From Polaromonas sp. (lineage in GTDB: Bacteria > Pseudomonadota > Gammaproteobacteria > Burkholderiales > Burkholderiaceae_C): 41,514 nt of DNA. The translations under genes and the position numbers were made by a program. Shown one piece after another: positions 15,884 to 24,956 of the stretch (its first letter is position 1; each line of letters opens with the position of its first letter). The notes under the pieces are model-generated. The model made no database searches. It had not been told where the DNA came from and saw nothing but the letters and a program-made list of their open reading frames with translations. Where the stretch lies: the NCBI GenBank assembly GCA_030683705.1, contig JAUXPP010000163.1, positions 1 to 41,514 on the forward strand. Reading direction: 5' to 3'.

Positions 15884-16770
15884 TGGAAGATCTCATGCAA
15901 ATTAACTCGCCTTCAGTAACCAACGACGCGCCCAGTAAGGCGGTTGGCAAGGTGTGGTTCGTCGGCGCTGGCCCCGGCGACCCGGAATTGATCACGGTCA
16001 AGGGCAGGGCGCTGGTAGAGCGGGCGGGTGCCATCCTGTTCGCCGGATCACTTGTCAGTGAAGCCGCCATCCGGTGGGCGCCCCCCGGTTGTGTGGTGCT
16101 GGACAGCAAGGATATGACGCTGGAGCAGATGTCCGCCTGGCTGATAGAGCAAGCTCGACTGCATTCAGTTGTGGTGCGCTTGCAAACCGGTGACCCTGGC
16201 CTCTACGGCGCCTTGATCGAATTGGTGCAACCGCTGGACGCTGCAGGTGTTGCGGTTGAAGTGGTACCCGGGGTGTCGTCCGCCATGGCCTCGGCAGCCG
16301 CTGCGGTTGAGAGTCTGACCCTGCCCGAAGTCACCCAAACGGTGATTTTCACGCGGGTTGAAGGGCGCACCCCCATGCCGGAGGGAGAATCGCTTGAGGA
16401 GCTGGCCAAACACCACACCACCCTGTGCATCTTTCTCAGCATTACCCTGATGGGCCGGGTTGCTGGGGCATTGACGGCGGCGGGCTGGTCGCCTGATGCA
16501 CCGGTGGTGGTGGTGCACAAGGCGAGCTGGCCTGGGGAAGAGAAGATTGTGCGCGGCACAGTGGCTACCATCCAGGCTTTATGCCGTGAAGCGAAAATTG
16601 TCAGCCAGTCCATGATTATTGCCAGCCCGACCTTGGGCGCCCGTCACTGGAAAACACTGGCGAAATCCAAACTTTACGACGCTACTTTCACCCACCGTTT
16701 TCGGCGCGGCACTGTGGCAGACACCCCTCAGGCCACTGCGCCGACAATCGCCCCACAGGAGACTTCATGA
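15883..16770 (+). CDS. cobM: Precorrin-4/cobalt-precorrin-4 C11-methyltransferase
   Basis: SAM-dependent methyltransferase (CobM/CbiF) of about 295 residues that methylates C11 of the contracted ring. VWFVGAGPGDPELITVKGRAL is the SUMT-class GxGxGD signature. LQTGDPGLYGALIELVQPLD, VEVVPGVSSAMASAAA and VVVVHKASWPGEE are conserved. Start is either ATG 15883 (overlaps btuD stop) or ATG 15895, which has GGAAG five bases upstream; the second may be the true start. The C-terminus has an unusual Thr/Ala-rich tail after the domain. It overlaps cbiX by 4 bp (16767-16770). Confidence 0.92.
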   Translation: MEDLMQINSPSVTNDAPSKAVGKVWFVGAGPGDPELITVKGRALVERAGAILFAGSLVSEAAIRWAPPGCVVLDSKDMTLEQMSAWLIEQARLHSVVVRLQTGDPGLYGALIELVQPLDAAGVAVEVVPGVSSAMASAAAAVESLTLPEVTQTVIFTRVEGRTPMPEGESLEELAKHHTTLCIFLSITLMGRVAGALTAAGWSPDAPVVVVHKASWPGEEKIVRGTVATIQALCREAKIVSQSMIIASPTLGARHWKTLAKSKLYDATFTHRFRRGTVADTPQATAPTIAPQETS

Positions 16771-17738
16771 CTTCCACAACCATTTTGCTGGTGGGCCACG
16801 GCTCACGCGAGAAATCAGGAAACGACGAAATAGAGCGCTTCGCCCAGCTATGGCGCGCGCGGCAGCCTGACTGGCGCATCGAGATCTGTTTCATCGAGTT
16901 TTCAGAAATCACCATGAGTGAGGGCCTGCGCCGCGCGGCCGCGGGCGCCAGCCGGGTCATGGTGATCCCCCTGATTTTGAACGCAGCCGGGCATGTCAAG
17001 ATGGATATTCCCCAAGCGATCGATGGGGCACGGCTACGCTTTCCGAACGTGCAATTTCTGTACGCGCCGCACCTGACTGCTTGTGACCCCATTCTTTCCA
17101 TCGTCAAGCGCCGCTTGAAGGGGGCAATGGAAAAGCTGGACATGCCAGACCCGACCACAACCGGGGTGGTGATCCTCGGGCGCGGCTCGTCCGACCGCCA
17201 GGCCAACGGCGAGATGGCCAAGATGGCGCGCTGGGTCATGGAAGAAACCGATCATGAACTGGTTGATCTGGCGTTTACCGGCATCACCTGGCCGCGGCTT
17301 GAAAAAGCGGTCCAGCGACAGACTCTGCTGGGCATGACGCAGGTGGTGGTGCTGCCTTATTACCTGTTCAACGGCACGCTGGTGGAGCGCATCACGCGGC
17401 AGGTGGAGAATTTGAAAACCCTCTACCCAACGGTCCGCTTTGCCTCGACCGCCTACTTTGGCTTTGAGCGTGAAATCTTCGAGCTGCTGGAAGAGCGGGT
17501 CAAAGACCTTGAACGCAATGCCCCCGCCTCACGCATGCCCTGCGATGGCTGCAAATACCGGGAATTTGCGGTGGAGCACGGCATGGGTGGGCACCATCAT
17601 GACGATGCAATGCCGCATGACCATGACCACGGACACGATCACGCAGCCCACACGGAGCACGACCATGCTGTGGCCCAGGCGCATGATCACGCGCACACGC
17701 ATGACCACGACCATCCCCATGAGCACGTCCACCCATGA
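16767..17738 (+). CDS. cbiX: Sirohydrochlorin cobaltochelatase, long form with MXCXXC and His-rich tail
   Basis: Inserts cobalt into sirohydrochlorin, the committed early-cobalt step. It has 323 residues and two chelatase half-domains: N-terminal LLVGHGSREKSGNDEIERF (His11) with AAGHVKMD (His76), then a second domain with VVILGRGSSDRQANGE. A linker ends in MPCDGC (257-262), the MXCXXC motif linked in long CbiX proteins to an Fe-S cluster. The tail, residues 271-323, contains 21 histidines and probably binds or stores metal. It overlaps cobM and cobH by 4 bp each. The tail is coded by CAT/CAC repeats but the frame is intact. Confidence 0.92.
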   Translation: MTSTTILLVGHGSREKSGNDEIERFAQLWRARQPDWRIEICFIEFSEITMSEGLRRAAAGASRVMVIPLILNAAGHVKMDIPQAIDGARLRFPNVQFLYAPHLTACDPILSIVKRRLKGAMEKLDMPDPTTTGVVILGRGSSDRQANGEMAKMARWVMEETDHELVDLAFTGITWPRLEKAVQRQTLLGMTQVVVLPYYLFNGTLVERITRQVENLKTLYPTVRFASTAYFGFEREIFELLEERVKDLERNAPASRMPCDGCKYREFAVEHGMGGHHHDDAMPHDHDHGHDHAAHTEHDHAVAQAHDHAHTHDHDHPHEHVHP

Positions 17739-18421
17739 GCGCCCCTAACGTTATTACCGAACAGCTCACCGCCGCAGGGCGTGCCATCGAGCATGACTCG
17801 TTTGCGGTGATTGACCGTGAGGTGGGGCCCCACGCTTACACCCCCGACCAGTGGCCCATCGTGCGCCGCATGATTCACGCCAACGCCGATTTCGACTTTA
17901 ACGGCCTGACGGACTTTCATCCCCAAGCGGTGAATGCGGGTGTGGCTGCCATCCTGTCGCGCAGCGCGCATGTGGTGGCGGATGTGGAGATGATCTGTGT
18001 GGGCTTGTCTGCACCTCGTCTGGGGCACTTTGGCATGGCCACGCACCAGTTCATTTCTGACGAGGACGTGATCGACACGGCCAGGGCAGAAGGCACAACC
18101 CGCGCCGTGCAGGCCATGCGCAAGGCGCACCGGATGGGCTTGCTGGACGGCGCGATTGTGGGCATCGGCAATGCGCCCACCGCATTGATTGAGCTGGTAC
18201 GTTTGATTCAGCAAGAGGGTGCCCGGCCGGCACTGGTGGTGGGCATGCCTGTGGGTTTTGTCTCTGCTGCCGAGTCGAAGGATTTGATGGCGCAAAGCAC
18301 CACCACGCCCTGGGTGGTGATCCGGGGGCGCAAGGGCGGATCGACGCTGGTGGTGGCTGCCATCCATGCACTGCTTGGCTTGGCCGAAGCCCGGGAATTG
18401 GCGCCCACCGAGGCCGCATAA
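17735..18421 (+). CDS. cobH: Precorrin-8X/cobalt-precorrin-8 methylmutase
   Basis: CobH/CbiC, 228 residues, moves the methyl group from C11 to C12 to give hydrogenobyrinate or cobyrinate. VRRMIHANADFDF contains the catalytic His, and IGNAPTALIELV and GRKGGSTLVVAAIHALLGLA are conserved. It starts inside the cbiX stop (4-bp overlap) and is 2 bp ahead of cbiD. Length is near the family norm of about 210. Confidence 0.92.
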   Translation: MSAPNVITEQLTAAGRAIEHDSFAVIDREVGPHAYTPDQWPIVRRMIHANADFDFNGLTDFHPQAVNAGVAAILSRSAHVVADVEMICVGLSAPRLGHFGMATHQFISDEDVIDTARAEGTTRAVQAMRKAHRMGLLDGAIVGIGNAPTALIELVRLIQQEGARPALVVGMPVGFVSAAESKDLMAQSTTTPWVVIRGRKGGSTLVVAAIHALLGLAEARELAPTEAA

Positions 18422-18423
18422 CC

Positions 18424-19521
18424 ATGATGGACAAGGGCGCACCACGCGGCACCCGCACCGGTTTCACCACCGGCGCGTGCTCTGCTGCTGCTGCGCGCGC
18501 CGCCACCATCGGGTTGGTGACCGGCGCTGTGCCAGCAGCAGTGGAGTGCCTGCTGCCCAACGGCGACCTGGTGACCTTTGCGGTGCAGGATGGCCGATGC
18601 GACACCGAAAGCGCCCACGCCATGGTCATCAAGGATGCGGGCGACGATCCCGACTGCACTGACAAGGCGCATTTGACGGCCGATGTGCGCCTGCGCCGCG
18701 AGCTGCCGGGCCAGGTGCTGCTGATGGGGGGCTTTGGTGTGGGCACAGTCACCATGCCGGGTTTGGGTTTGGCCGTGGGCGGCCCGGCCATCAACCCTGT
18801 GCCGCGCCGCAATATCGAAGCCAACGTGCGCGCGGTCGGTGCCTCGCTGCTCGATGAGGCCGGTTTTGAAGTGACGATATCCGTGCCGCAGGGCGAGGAG
18901 ATGACCAAGAAGACCTTGAACGCGCGGCTGGGCATTCTGGGCGGCATTTCCATCCTGGGCACGACCGGCATCGTCAAGCCTTATTCCACAGCCGCCTACC
19001 GTGCCAGTGTGGTGCAGGGGGTGCAGGTCGCCGGTACGCTGGGCCATGGCGTGGTGGTATTAACCACAGGCGGGCGCACCGAAAAGTTTGTGATGGAAGA
19101 AATGCCGCACTTGCCCGAGGCGGCCTTTGTGCAGATGGGCGACTTTTTGCGTTATGCCATGGGAGCGGCGGTCAAGGCGGGTTTGAAGCAGGTGGTGATT
19201 GGCGGCATGGTCGGCAAGCTCACCAAGATTGCGCAGGGCGAAACCATCACCCACGCCGGCCGGGCCGAGGTGGACACAGGTTTGCTGGCCGACATCGCGG
19301 CCAGCCTGGGTGCAGCGCCCGAGGTGTGCGAGGCAATTCGCCAGAACGAAACCGCGCGCTATGCCGGCGAGCGGATGGATGAGCTGGGTCTGGGCAGGGC
19401 CTTCCATACAGCGCTGGCGCAGCGGGTTATCCAGACCCTGCGCACGCGCTACCCCGATCAGTTTGATTTACAAGTGCTGGTTTGCGACTTTGACGGTCGC
19501 AAGATAGCGGAGGCCCCTTGA
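18424..19521 (+). CDS. cbiD: Cobalt-precorrin-5B C1-methyltransferase CbiD
   Basis: CbiD, 365 residues, methylates C1 in the early-cobalt (anaerobic) route and has no counterpart in the oxygen route, where CobF does this step. GFTTGACSAAAARAATIGL is the family N-terminal signature; VGGPAINPVPRRNIEANVRA and GILGGISILGTTGIVKPYS are also conserved. Its presence, with CbiX and CbiG, fixes the pathway type. Its stop overlaps the TTG start of cobL by 3 bp. Confidence 0.93.
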   Translation: MMDKGAPRGTRTGFTTGACSAAAARAATIGLVTGAVPAAVECLLPNGDLVTFAVQDGRCDTESAHAMVIKDAGDDPDCTDKAHLTADVRLRRELPGQVLLMGGFGVGTVTMPGLGLAVGGPAINPVPRRNIEANVRAVGASLLDEAGFEVTISVPQGEEMTKKTLNARLGILGGISILGTTGIVKPYSTAAYRASVVQGVQVAGTLGHGVVVLTTGGRTEKFVMEEMPHLPEAAFVQMGDFLRYAMGAAVKAGLKQVVIGGMVGKLTKIAQGETITHAGRAEVDTGLLADIAASLGAAPEVCEAIRQNETARYAGERMDELGLGRAFHTALAQRVIQTLRTRYPDQFDLQVLVCDFDGRKIAEAP

Positions 19522-20855
19522 ATTCTGAAACGCTAAATGTGATTGAAAAATGCCGGATTATCGGCGTGCTGGACGACGGTGCCGCGAGCTTGGGTCGCGC
19601 CGCGCTGGCCCATCTGCAGCGAGCCCAGTTGGTCATTGGCGGCAGTCGCACCCTTGAGCTGTTTGCGCCGCTGATGGACCGGGCTGCCATCCAGCGTGAC
19701 CTGACAGGGGCCATGACCCAAGTGCCTGAATGGATAAGAGCGGCCCAGGCGGACGGCCGACGCGTGGTGCTGCTGGCCACGGGCGACCCGCTGTGCCACG
19801 GCATTGCGGCCTACCTGGCCTCGCGCCTGTGCATCGAGGCCATCGAGGTGTTGCCCAACGTCTCCACCCTGCAACTGGCGTGCGCCCGGCTGGGCCTGCC
19901 TTGGCAGGACATGAAGTTTTCATCGGTTCACAGCAAGGATGCAGGCGATTGGATCGAGGGTTCAGAACCCGGCCATGGCCTGTATGCCTTGCTGCGCGAC
20001 ATTCGCCAAAACGACCGTCTGGCCATTTTGACCAGCCCCGACAACACGCCCGATCGCATTGCCCGCATGCTGATGACCGAAGGCCTGGCGGATGATTTTC
20101 AGATGGCCGTTGCCGAACGCCTGTGCCAGCCCGAAGAACGCGTGCTGAGCGGGATCACCATTCAGGCGGCCGCACAGATGCCCTTTGTCGACCCCAATGT
20201 GTTGCTGCTGTGGCGTACCGCGCCGCGCCCCTCGCCCGTGCTGCTGGGCTTGCCGGACACGAGCTATCTGCAGCGCTACCCCGAAAAAGGACTGATCACA
20301 AAAAATGAAGTACGCGTGGTATCGCTGGCCCGCATGCAGTTGCGCGCCAACAGCGTGGTGTGGGACATTGGCGCGGGCTCAGGTTCGGTGGGGCTGGAGG
20401 CTGCGCGTTTGTGCAGCCAGGGCCATGTGTACGCCATTGAAAAAAACGTGGACGACAGCGCCATTGTGCGCAACAACCGCAAAGCGCTGGGCATCAGCAA
20501 CCATACGCTGGTGCATGGCAAGGCCCCCGAAGGTCTGCAACATTGGCCGGACCCCGATGCGGTGTTTATAGGCGGCTCGGGCGGCGAGCTGGCTGATTTG
20601 ATTCGTTTGATTCTTCAGCGCATGAAACCCGGCGGCTGGCTGGTCATGAACTTTGTCACGCTGGAAAACCTGAGCGCCGCTGTAGAAACCCTGAAAGCGC
20701 TGGGCGTGGCGTGGGATGTGCTGCAATTGCAGGCTTCGCGCAGCAAGCCGATTTTGCACATGAACCGCATGGCCGCCGAGAACCCGGTGTGGCTGGTATG
20801 CGCGCAAAAAGTGGCCGTGCAAAAAATTGCGAAAACGGAAAAATGCGATGACTGA
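19518..20855 (+). CDS. cobL: Precorrin-6Y C5,15-methyltransferase (decarboxylating), fused CbiE-CbiT
   Basis: Bifunctional methyltransferase of 445 residues. Residues about 10-220 are CbiE-like (IIGVLDDGAASLGRAAL, LLATGDPLCHGIAAYL, VEVLPNVSTLQLACARLGL-like segment) and methylate C5. Residues about 250-445 are CbiT-like, with the SAM motif VWDIGAGSGSVGLEAARL and the CbiT signature DAVFIGGSGG, and handle C15 methylation and decarboxylation. Start is a TTG at 19518 preceded by GGAGG (19509-19513) at 4-bp spacing; the next in-frame GTG lacks a ribosome-binding site, so TTG is chosen. It overlaps cobI by 8 bp. Confidence 0.92.
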   Translation: MNSETLNVIEKCRIIGVLDDGAASLGRAALAHLQRAQLVIGGSRTLELFAPLMDRAAIQRDLTGAMTQVPEWIRAAQADGRRVVLLATGDPLCHGIAAYLASRLCIEAIEVLPNVSTLQLACARLGLPWQDMKFSSVHSKDAGDWIEGSEPGHGLYALLRDIRQNDRLAILTSPDNTPDRIARMLMTEGLADDFQMAVAERLCQPEERVLSGITIQAAAQMPFVDPNVLLLWRTAPRPSPVLLGLPDTSYLQRYPEKGLITKNEVRVVSLARMQLRANSVVWDIGAGSGSVGLEAARLCSQGHVYAIEKNVDDSAIVRNNRKALGISNHTLVHGKAPEGLQHWPDPDAVFIGGSGGELADLIRLILQRMKPGGWLVMNFVTLENLSAAVETLKALGVAWDVLQLQASRSKPILHMNRMAAENPVWLVCAQKVAVQKIAKTEKCDD

Positions 20856-21669
20856 ACTTCACGTCACGTCCCCGTCTGTTGCCCCAGGCCGCCTCTTTGG
20901 CGTGTCTTTGGGTCCTGGTGATCCAGGCCTCATCACCCGCCGCGCCTGGGCCTTGCTGGAGCGCCCGGATGCGGTGTGGACCTACCCGGTACGCAGCCTG
21001 CGCAAGGAGAGTTATGCGCTGGACATCGCCCTGCGCGCGGGGCTGACGCTACCGGGGAAGCACCAGGCGCTGCTGTTTCCCATGACGCACGACGTCGAAA
21101 AACTCGCGCGCCACTGGTTAAAAGCCGCCGAGGCCGTCAAGGCGCTGCTGGCCACCGGGCAAGACGTGTTGTTTCTGGTCGAGGGTGATGCCTCGACTTA
21201 CGCCAGCTTTTGCTATTTGGCCCGCGTGCTGCGCGAACTGGATGCCGAAGCAAACATCGACATTGTTCCCGGCGTGACGTCCTTCAACGCTGCCTGCGCC
21301 CAGCTGCAAATGCCACTGTCCGAGCAGGACGACACCATCGCCATCGTGCCTGCTGCCTACGGGATCGCCGCCGTCGAAAAAATGCTGGACGACTTCGACA
21401 CGCTGGTGTTGATGAAGGTCAAGCCGCTGCTCGACGATTTGATTGTGCTGCTGGAGCGGCGGGGCCTTTTGCCATACAGCCGCTTCATTGAAAAAGCGGG
21501 CTCCCCTATGGAGCGCGTTGTGCACAACGTGGCCGAACTCAAGGGCACCAAGGTTAATTATTTGTCGCTGTTGCTGGTCAAAAATCCCAACCGCGAGCGT
21601 GGCGAAATGCTGCGCGGCTGCCGCAAGAAAACAAGCACTGAAATTGAAGAAGAGGAAATCCAAGAATGA
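20848..21669 (+). CDS. cobI: Precorrin-2/cobalt-factor II C20-methyltransferase
   Basis: CobI/CbiL, 273 residues from ATG 20848 (an upstream TTG at 20827 lies inside cobL and is unlikely). It methylates C20. LFGVSLGPGDPGLITRRAW is the SUMT-class opening, followed by LVEGDASTYASFCYLARVLR and NIDIVPGVTSFNAACA. The C-terminus is a charged tail, KKTSTEIEEEEIQE. It overlaps cobL by 8 bp and cbiG by 4 bp. Confidence 0.92.
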   Translation: MTELHVTSPSVAPGRLFGVSLGPGDPGLITRRAWALLERPDAVWTYPVRSLRKESYALDIALRAGLTLPGKHQALLFPMTHDVEKLARHWLKAAEAVKALLATGQDVLFLVEGDASTYASFCYLARVLRELDAEANIDIVPGVTSFNAACAQLQMPLSEQDDTIAIVPAAYGIAAVEKMLDDFDTLVLMKVKPLLDDLIVLLERRGLLPYSRFIEKAGSPMERVVHNVAELKGTKVNYLSLLLVKNPNRERGEMLRGCRKKTSTEIEEEEIQE

Positions 21670-22445
21670 GCACCAACACTTTGCCGGAAACCAGCGCCGC
21701 TATCCCCCCGGAGGTACGCGTGGTTCTGGTCGCCATCACCAAACACGGCGCGCAGCAAACCGCCGAGCTGGCGCGCCAGTTGCCCCAGGCCTGCGTCTGC
21801 GTGGCTGACAAATTTGCGCCGCTGATGGCCGGTTTGGCCAATCCGGTGCGCGCCTACAGCGGGGCTTTTCGTGACGAAATCGCCACGTTGTTTGCTGACT
21901 TTGACCAGGTGGTGTTTTTTGTCTCGCTGGGCGCGGTGGTGCGCCTGATTGCCCCGCACCTGAAGAGCAAGGATGAAGATCCCGGCGTGCTGGTGGTTGA
22001 TGACGCGGCGCAGTTCGTCATTCCGGTGCTGTCCGGTCACGTGGGCGGCGCCAACGCCATGGCCGAGCAGGTGGCCGCGCTGCTGGGAGCCGTCGCCGTG
22101 CTGACCACCGCTTCCGACGTGGGCAAGACCATTCCGGTGGATATTCTGGGCCGTGAGCTGGGATGGAAGGTGGAGGCGCCCAAGATCAACATCACCCGCG
22201 TTTCGGCGCACGTGGTCAACGGCGAGCCGATTGCCGTGGTGCAGGACGCGGGTAGCCCCAACTGGTGGACCCGGCCCACGCCGCTGCCCGCTACGATTCA
22301 CAAGTTTGAGCGCTTCGACGACGTGGATCTGAAGCACTTCAAGGCGGTGCTGTGGATCACCCACGCGGAAGTGACAGCTGATCGCTGGCAGCAACTCTGT
22401 GAGAGACTGGTGGTCTACCGGCCGCCCCACGAGGTGATTTCATGA
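21666..22445 (+). CDS. cbiG: Cobalt-precorrin-5A hydrolase CbiG, N-terminal and central domains
   Basis: CbiG opens the delta-lactone of cobalt-precorrin-5A and releases acetaldehyde, an early-cobalt step. The 259-residue protein has VVLVAITKHGAQQTAELARQ, FFVSLGAVVRLIAPHLKSKD and the central GHVGGANAMAEQVAALL and VLTTASDVGKTIPVDILGR. It stops where the C-terminal CobE-like domain of full-length CbiG would begin; that part is a separate gene (22442-22867) overlapping by 4 bp. So CbiG is split here in two polypeptides made in step. Confidence 0.9.
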   Translation: MSTNTLPETSAAIPPEVRVVLVAITKHGAQQTAELARQLPQACVCVADKFAPLMAGLANPVRAYSGAFRDEIATLFADFDQVVFFVSLGAVVRLIAPHLKSKDEDPGVLVVDDAAQFVIPVLSGHVGGANAMAEQVAALLGAVAVLTTASDVGKTIPVDILGRELGWKVEAPKINITRVSAHVVNGEPIAVVQDAGSPNWWTRPTPLPATIHKFERFDDVDLKHFKAVLWITHAEVTADRWQQLCERLVVYRPPHEVIS

Positions 22446-22867
22446 GTAGCCATTTGCAGGTAGCCGTAGGACTCGGGTGCGACCGCGGGACACCGTTGGC
22501 CACCGTGGCACAAACCCTGGACGCCGCGCTGGAGCAGGCCGGCCTGGTGCGTGCGCAGGTTGCCGTACTGGCCAGCATTGAGGCCAAGCGGGATGAACCC
22601 GCCTTTGCGGAGCTGGCGGAGCAGGGGGGCTGGCCCTTGCTCTTCTTCAGCGCCGCCGAGCTCGCCGCCGTGCCGGTACCCAACCCCTCCGCCACCGTGT
22701 TGCGCCACATGGGCACACCATCGGTGTCGGAAGCGGCCGCTCTACTTGCGGGTCGAACCACCGCAAACCAACTGTTGGTTGAAAAATTCCGCCACAAGGG
22801 CGCCGATGGCCGAAACGCCACCGTCTCCATTGCTGCACTTTTGCCTGTTCTTTCCTTTACCCCGTGA
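22442..22867 (+). CDS. cobE: CobE / CbiG C-terminal domain protein
   Basis: Protein of 141 residues matching the CbiG C-terminal or stand-alone CobE fold: LQVAVGLGCDRGTPLATVAQ, VAVLASIEAKRDEPAFAELA and LRHMGTPSVSEAAALLAG are family landmarks. CobE is linked to corrin-ring methylation in the oxygen route, whereas here it follows CbiG as its missing domain, so it probably completes CbiG. It overlaps cbiG by 4 bp and is followed by an 86-bp pyrimidine-rich gap. Confidence 0.85.
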   Translation: MSSHLQVAVGLGCDRGTPLATVAQTLDAALEQAGLVRAQVAVLASIEAKRDEPAFAELAEQGGWPLLFFSAAELAAVPVPNPSATVLRHMGTPSVSEAAALLAGRTTANQLLVEKFRHKGADGRNATVSIAALLPVLSFTP

Positions 22868-22953
22868 TCCATCGCTAACCTTTTCGGCATTTTTTAACCG
22901 CTTTCGTTCACTGCTTTTTTCACTTTCTTCACCTTCTTTTACAAGGAATCTCC

Positions 22954-23157
22954 ATGAACGCTTCCCATACTTCCACAGCTGTCCCCGCTTTTGTTCCCAC
23001 GACTTCGGCCACTACCGCTGCTTCTGTTTTGTTGCAGCTTGGCGCCGCGCTGGTGCTCGGACTCGTCATGCTGTACGGAGTGGGCTTCAGCGAAGCCTCC
23101 GTGGCGCATAACGCTGCCCATGACGTACGCCACGCCACGGGTCGTCCCTGCCATTGA
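22954..23157 (+). CDS. cbtB: Cobalt transporter subunit CbtB
   Basis: Small protein of 67 residues with one transmembrane helix (LLQLGAALVLGLVMLYGVGF) and a His-rich C-terminus: HNAAHDVRHATGRPCH, likely a cobalt-binding end. This is the CbtB pattern, always paired with CbtA. It is separated from cobE by 86 bp with a long pyrimidine tract and AAGGA just before the ATG, so it could have its own promoter or RNA control. CbtA follows after 15 bp. Confidence 0.9.
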   Translation: MNASHTSTAVPAFVPTTSATTAASVLLQLGAALVLGLVMLYGVGFSEASVAHNAAHDVRHATGRPCH

Positions 23158-23172
23158 TACCGGAGACCTGTC

Positions 23173-23973
23173 ATGTTGTTTCGACGATTGTTCCTGTGCG
23201 CGCTTTTTGTGGGCATCCTGGCCGGCTTCTTTGACAGTGCCCTGCAGCGCTGGCAGGTGGTGCCGATGATTCTTGCGGCCGAAGCATATGAAGGGGCTCT
23301 TGAAACCGCGGCGCATTCCCACGAAGACGGGGCGGCTGCACACAGTCATGAGCCCGAGGCATGGGCGCCAAAAGATGGCCTGGAGCGGACGGCTGCCACC
23401 GTCTTGGCGAATATTCTCAATTCGATCGGCTCGGCGCTGTTGTTGCTGGCCCTCATGAGTTTGTGGAACCGCTTTCGAGGGGGTCAGGCAAGATCCACGC
23501 CGGGCGCCGATGCGGCACCGCTGCGCCATGGCCTGCTGTGGGGCGCAGCGGCATGGTTTTGCCTGTTTGCGATGCCTGCTGCTGGTCTGCCGCCCGAGTT
23601 GCCTGGCATGCAGGCCGGTGCATTGCAAGCGCGTCAGTTGTGGTGGTTATTCGCCGTGCTGTGCGGCGCGGGTGGGCTGGCCGTGTTGTGCCTGGTGCGT
23701 ACGAAGTGGCGCGTACTCGGTCTGGGGCTGCTGGTGCTGCCCTTTGCCATCGACGCGCCGCATTCTGATGGCAGTCCGTTTGTTGGCTTTGAGGCAGAAG
23801 CGGCGGTGCAAATGGCCCTGCTGGCTCAGCGTTTCGTCATGGCGACTGCCTTGGCAAGCGCACTGCAATGGTTGCTGCTGGGCGTGCTGTGCGCGCTGGC
23901 AGGCGCACGCTGGCTGAACCCTTTGCTGCGCCCGGTCGAACCATCCGGCACGCCGGCAGGAGTGCTTCGATGA
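23173..23973 (+). CDS. cbtA: Cobalt transporter CbtA
   Basis: Integral membrane protein of 266 residues with about six hydrophobic segments, CbtA family. N-terminal FRRLFLCALFVGILAGFFDS is followed by a His-rich loop AHSHEDGAAAHSHEPEAW that resembles the histidine loops of metal permeases. It probably imports Co2+ for the CbiX step and works with CbtB. The stop overlaps the cobJ start by 4 bp. Confidence 0.88.
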   Translation: MLFRRLFLCALFVGILAGFFDSALQRWQVVPMILAAEAYEGALETAAHSHEDGAAAHSHEPEAWAPKDGLERTAATVLANILNSIGSALLLLALMSLWNRFRGGQARSTPGADAAPLRHGLLWGAAAWFCLFAMPAAGLPPELPGMQAGALQARQLWWLFAVLCGAGGLAVLCLVRTKWRVLGLGLLVLPFAIDAPHSDGSPFVGFEAEAAVQMALLAQRFVMATALASALQWLLLGVLCALAGARWLNPLLRPVEPSGTPAGVLR

Positions 23974-24956
23974 CCGGGGGCAAGATCATGTTGGTGGGCA
24001 TCGGCCCGGGCAGTCATGACCACATGACCCACCGCGCCCGCGCAGCGATTGCCGAGGCGGATGTCGTTGTCGGCTACGTCACGTACATCAAGCTGGTGGC
24101 CGATTTGCTGGACGGCAAAGAGGTGATACGCAAAGGCATGACCGAAGAACTGGACCGTGCAGTCAGTGCTCTGGAGCGCGCCCGGGAGGGGAAAAAAGTG
24201 GCGCTGATTTCATCCGGCGATGCGGGTGTCTACGGCATGGCGGGGCCGACCTACGAGGTGCTGTTCCAGGCGGGATGGACGCCGGAATCCGGCGTGGCTG
24301 TGGAGGTAGTGCCCGGCGCGTCGGCTATCAACGCCTGCGCCGCTCTGGTTGGGGCACCATTGACGCACGACTTTTGTTCGATTTCATTGTCGGACCTGCT
24401 TACCCCCTGGCCCGTGATCGCGCGTCGGCTCGACGCCGTGGCGGCTGCCGATTTTGTGGTGGCACTGTACAACCCAAAGAGTGGCCGTCGCACCCAGCAG
24501 ATCGTCGAGGCCCAGCGTCTTTTCTTGCGCCACCGCCGCGCAGACACACCTGTGGCGGTGGTCAAGTCGGCCTATCGGCGGCGGGAGCGTATTGAGTTCA
24601 CCACGCTCGAACACATGAGCGAGTGCGATATCGGCATGCTGACCACGGTGCTGATTGGCAACAGCCATACTTTTGTACGCCATGGGCTGATGGTCACGCC
24701 GCGCGGTTACGCCAACAAGTATGAGTTGCACGGCGACGGCAGTACCCTGGAAGGCGAGAAGCCTGGCCGATCCCTTTCGACAGGCCTGCTTGGCTGGACC
24801 GAAAACCTGCGCCTGGACCATGCCGAAGGCCAGAGCGTTGCCGCGCTTGCGCTGCGCCACAAGCTGCCGGCCGATTACATCGAGGCCGTGTTGACGGCCC
24901 CTGTTGAGGAGACCCCTACGGCAGAAGCGGCGAGCACCGAGGACTCCGAGGCATGA
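23970..24956 (+). CDS. cobJ: Precorrin-3B/cobalt-factor III C17-methyltransferase (ring contraction)
   Basis: CobJ/CbiH methylates C17 and contracts the ring. GKIMLVGIGPGSHDHMTHRA, ISSGDAGVYGMAGPTYEVL, VVPGASAINACAALVGAPL and FVVALYNPKSGRRTQQIV are typical. With 328 residues it is longer than the usual 240-260. The extra C-terminal 70 residues (after the GLMVTPRGY region) include EGQSVAALALRHKLPADYIEA, which looks like a small helix pair, followed by a Glu/Thr/Ala tail. Start ATG 23970 overlaps cbtA by 4 bp; the ferredoxin-like gene overlaps its end by 4 bp. Confidence 0.92.
   Translation: MTGGKIMLVGIGPGSHDHMTHRARAAIAEADVVVGYVTYIKLVADLLDGKEVIRKGMTEELDRAVSALERAREGKKVALISSGDAGVYGMAGPTYEVLFQAGWTPESGVAVEVVPGASAINACAALVGAPLTHDFCSISLSDLLTPWPVIARRLDAVAAADFVVALYNPKSGRRTQQIVEAQRLFLRHRRADTPVAVVKSAYRRRERIEFTTLEHMSECDIGMLTTVLIGNSHTFVRHGLMVTPRGYANKYELHGDGSTLEGEKPGRSLSTGLLGWTENLRLDHAEGQSVAALALRHKLPADYIEAVLTAPVEETPTAEAASTEDSEA

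Noticed and set aside
17600..17738. Tandem CAT/CAC codon repeats in cbiX as a possible repeat element
   Set aside because: It simply codes the His-rich tail, in frame, with no sign of phase change.
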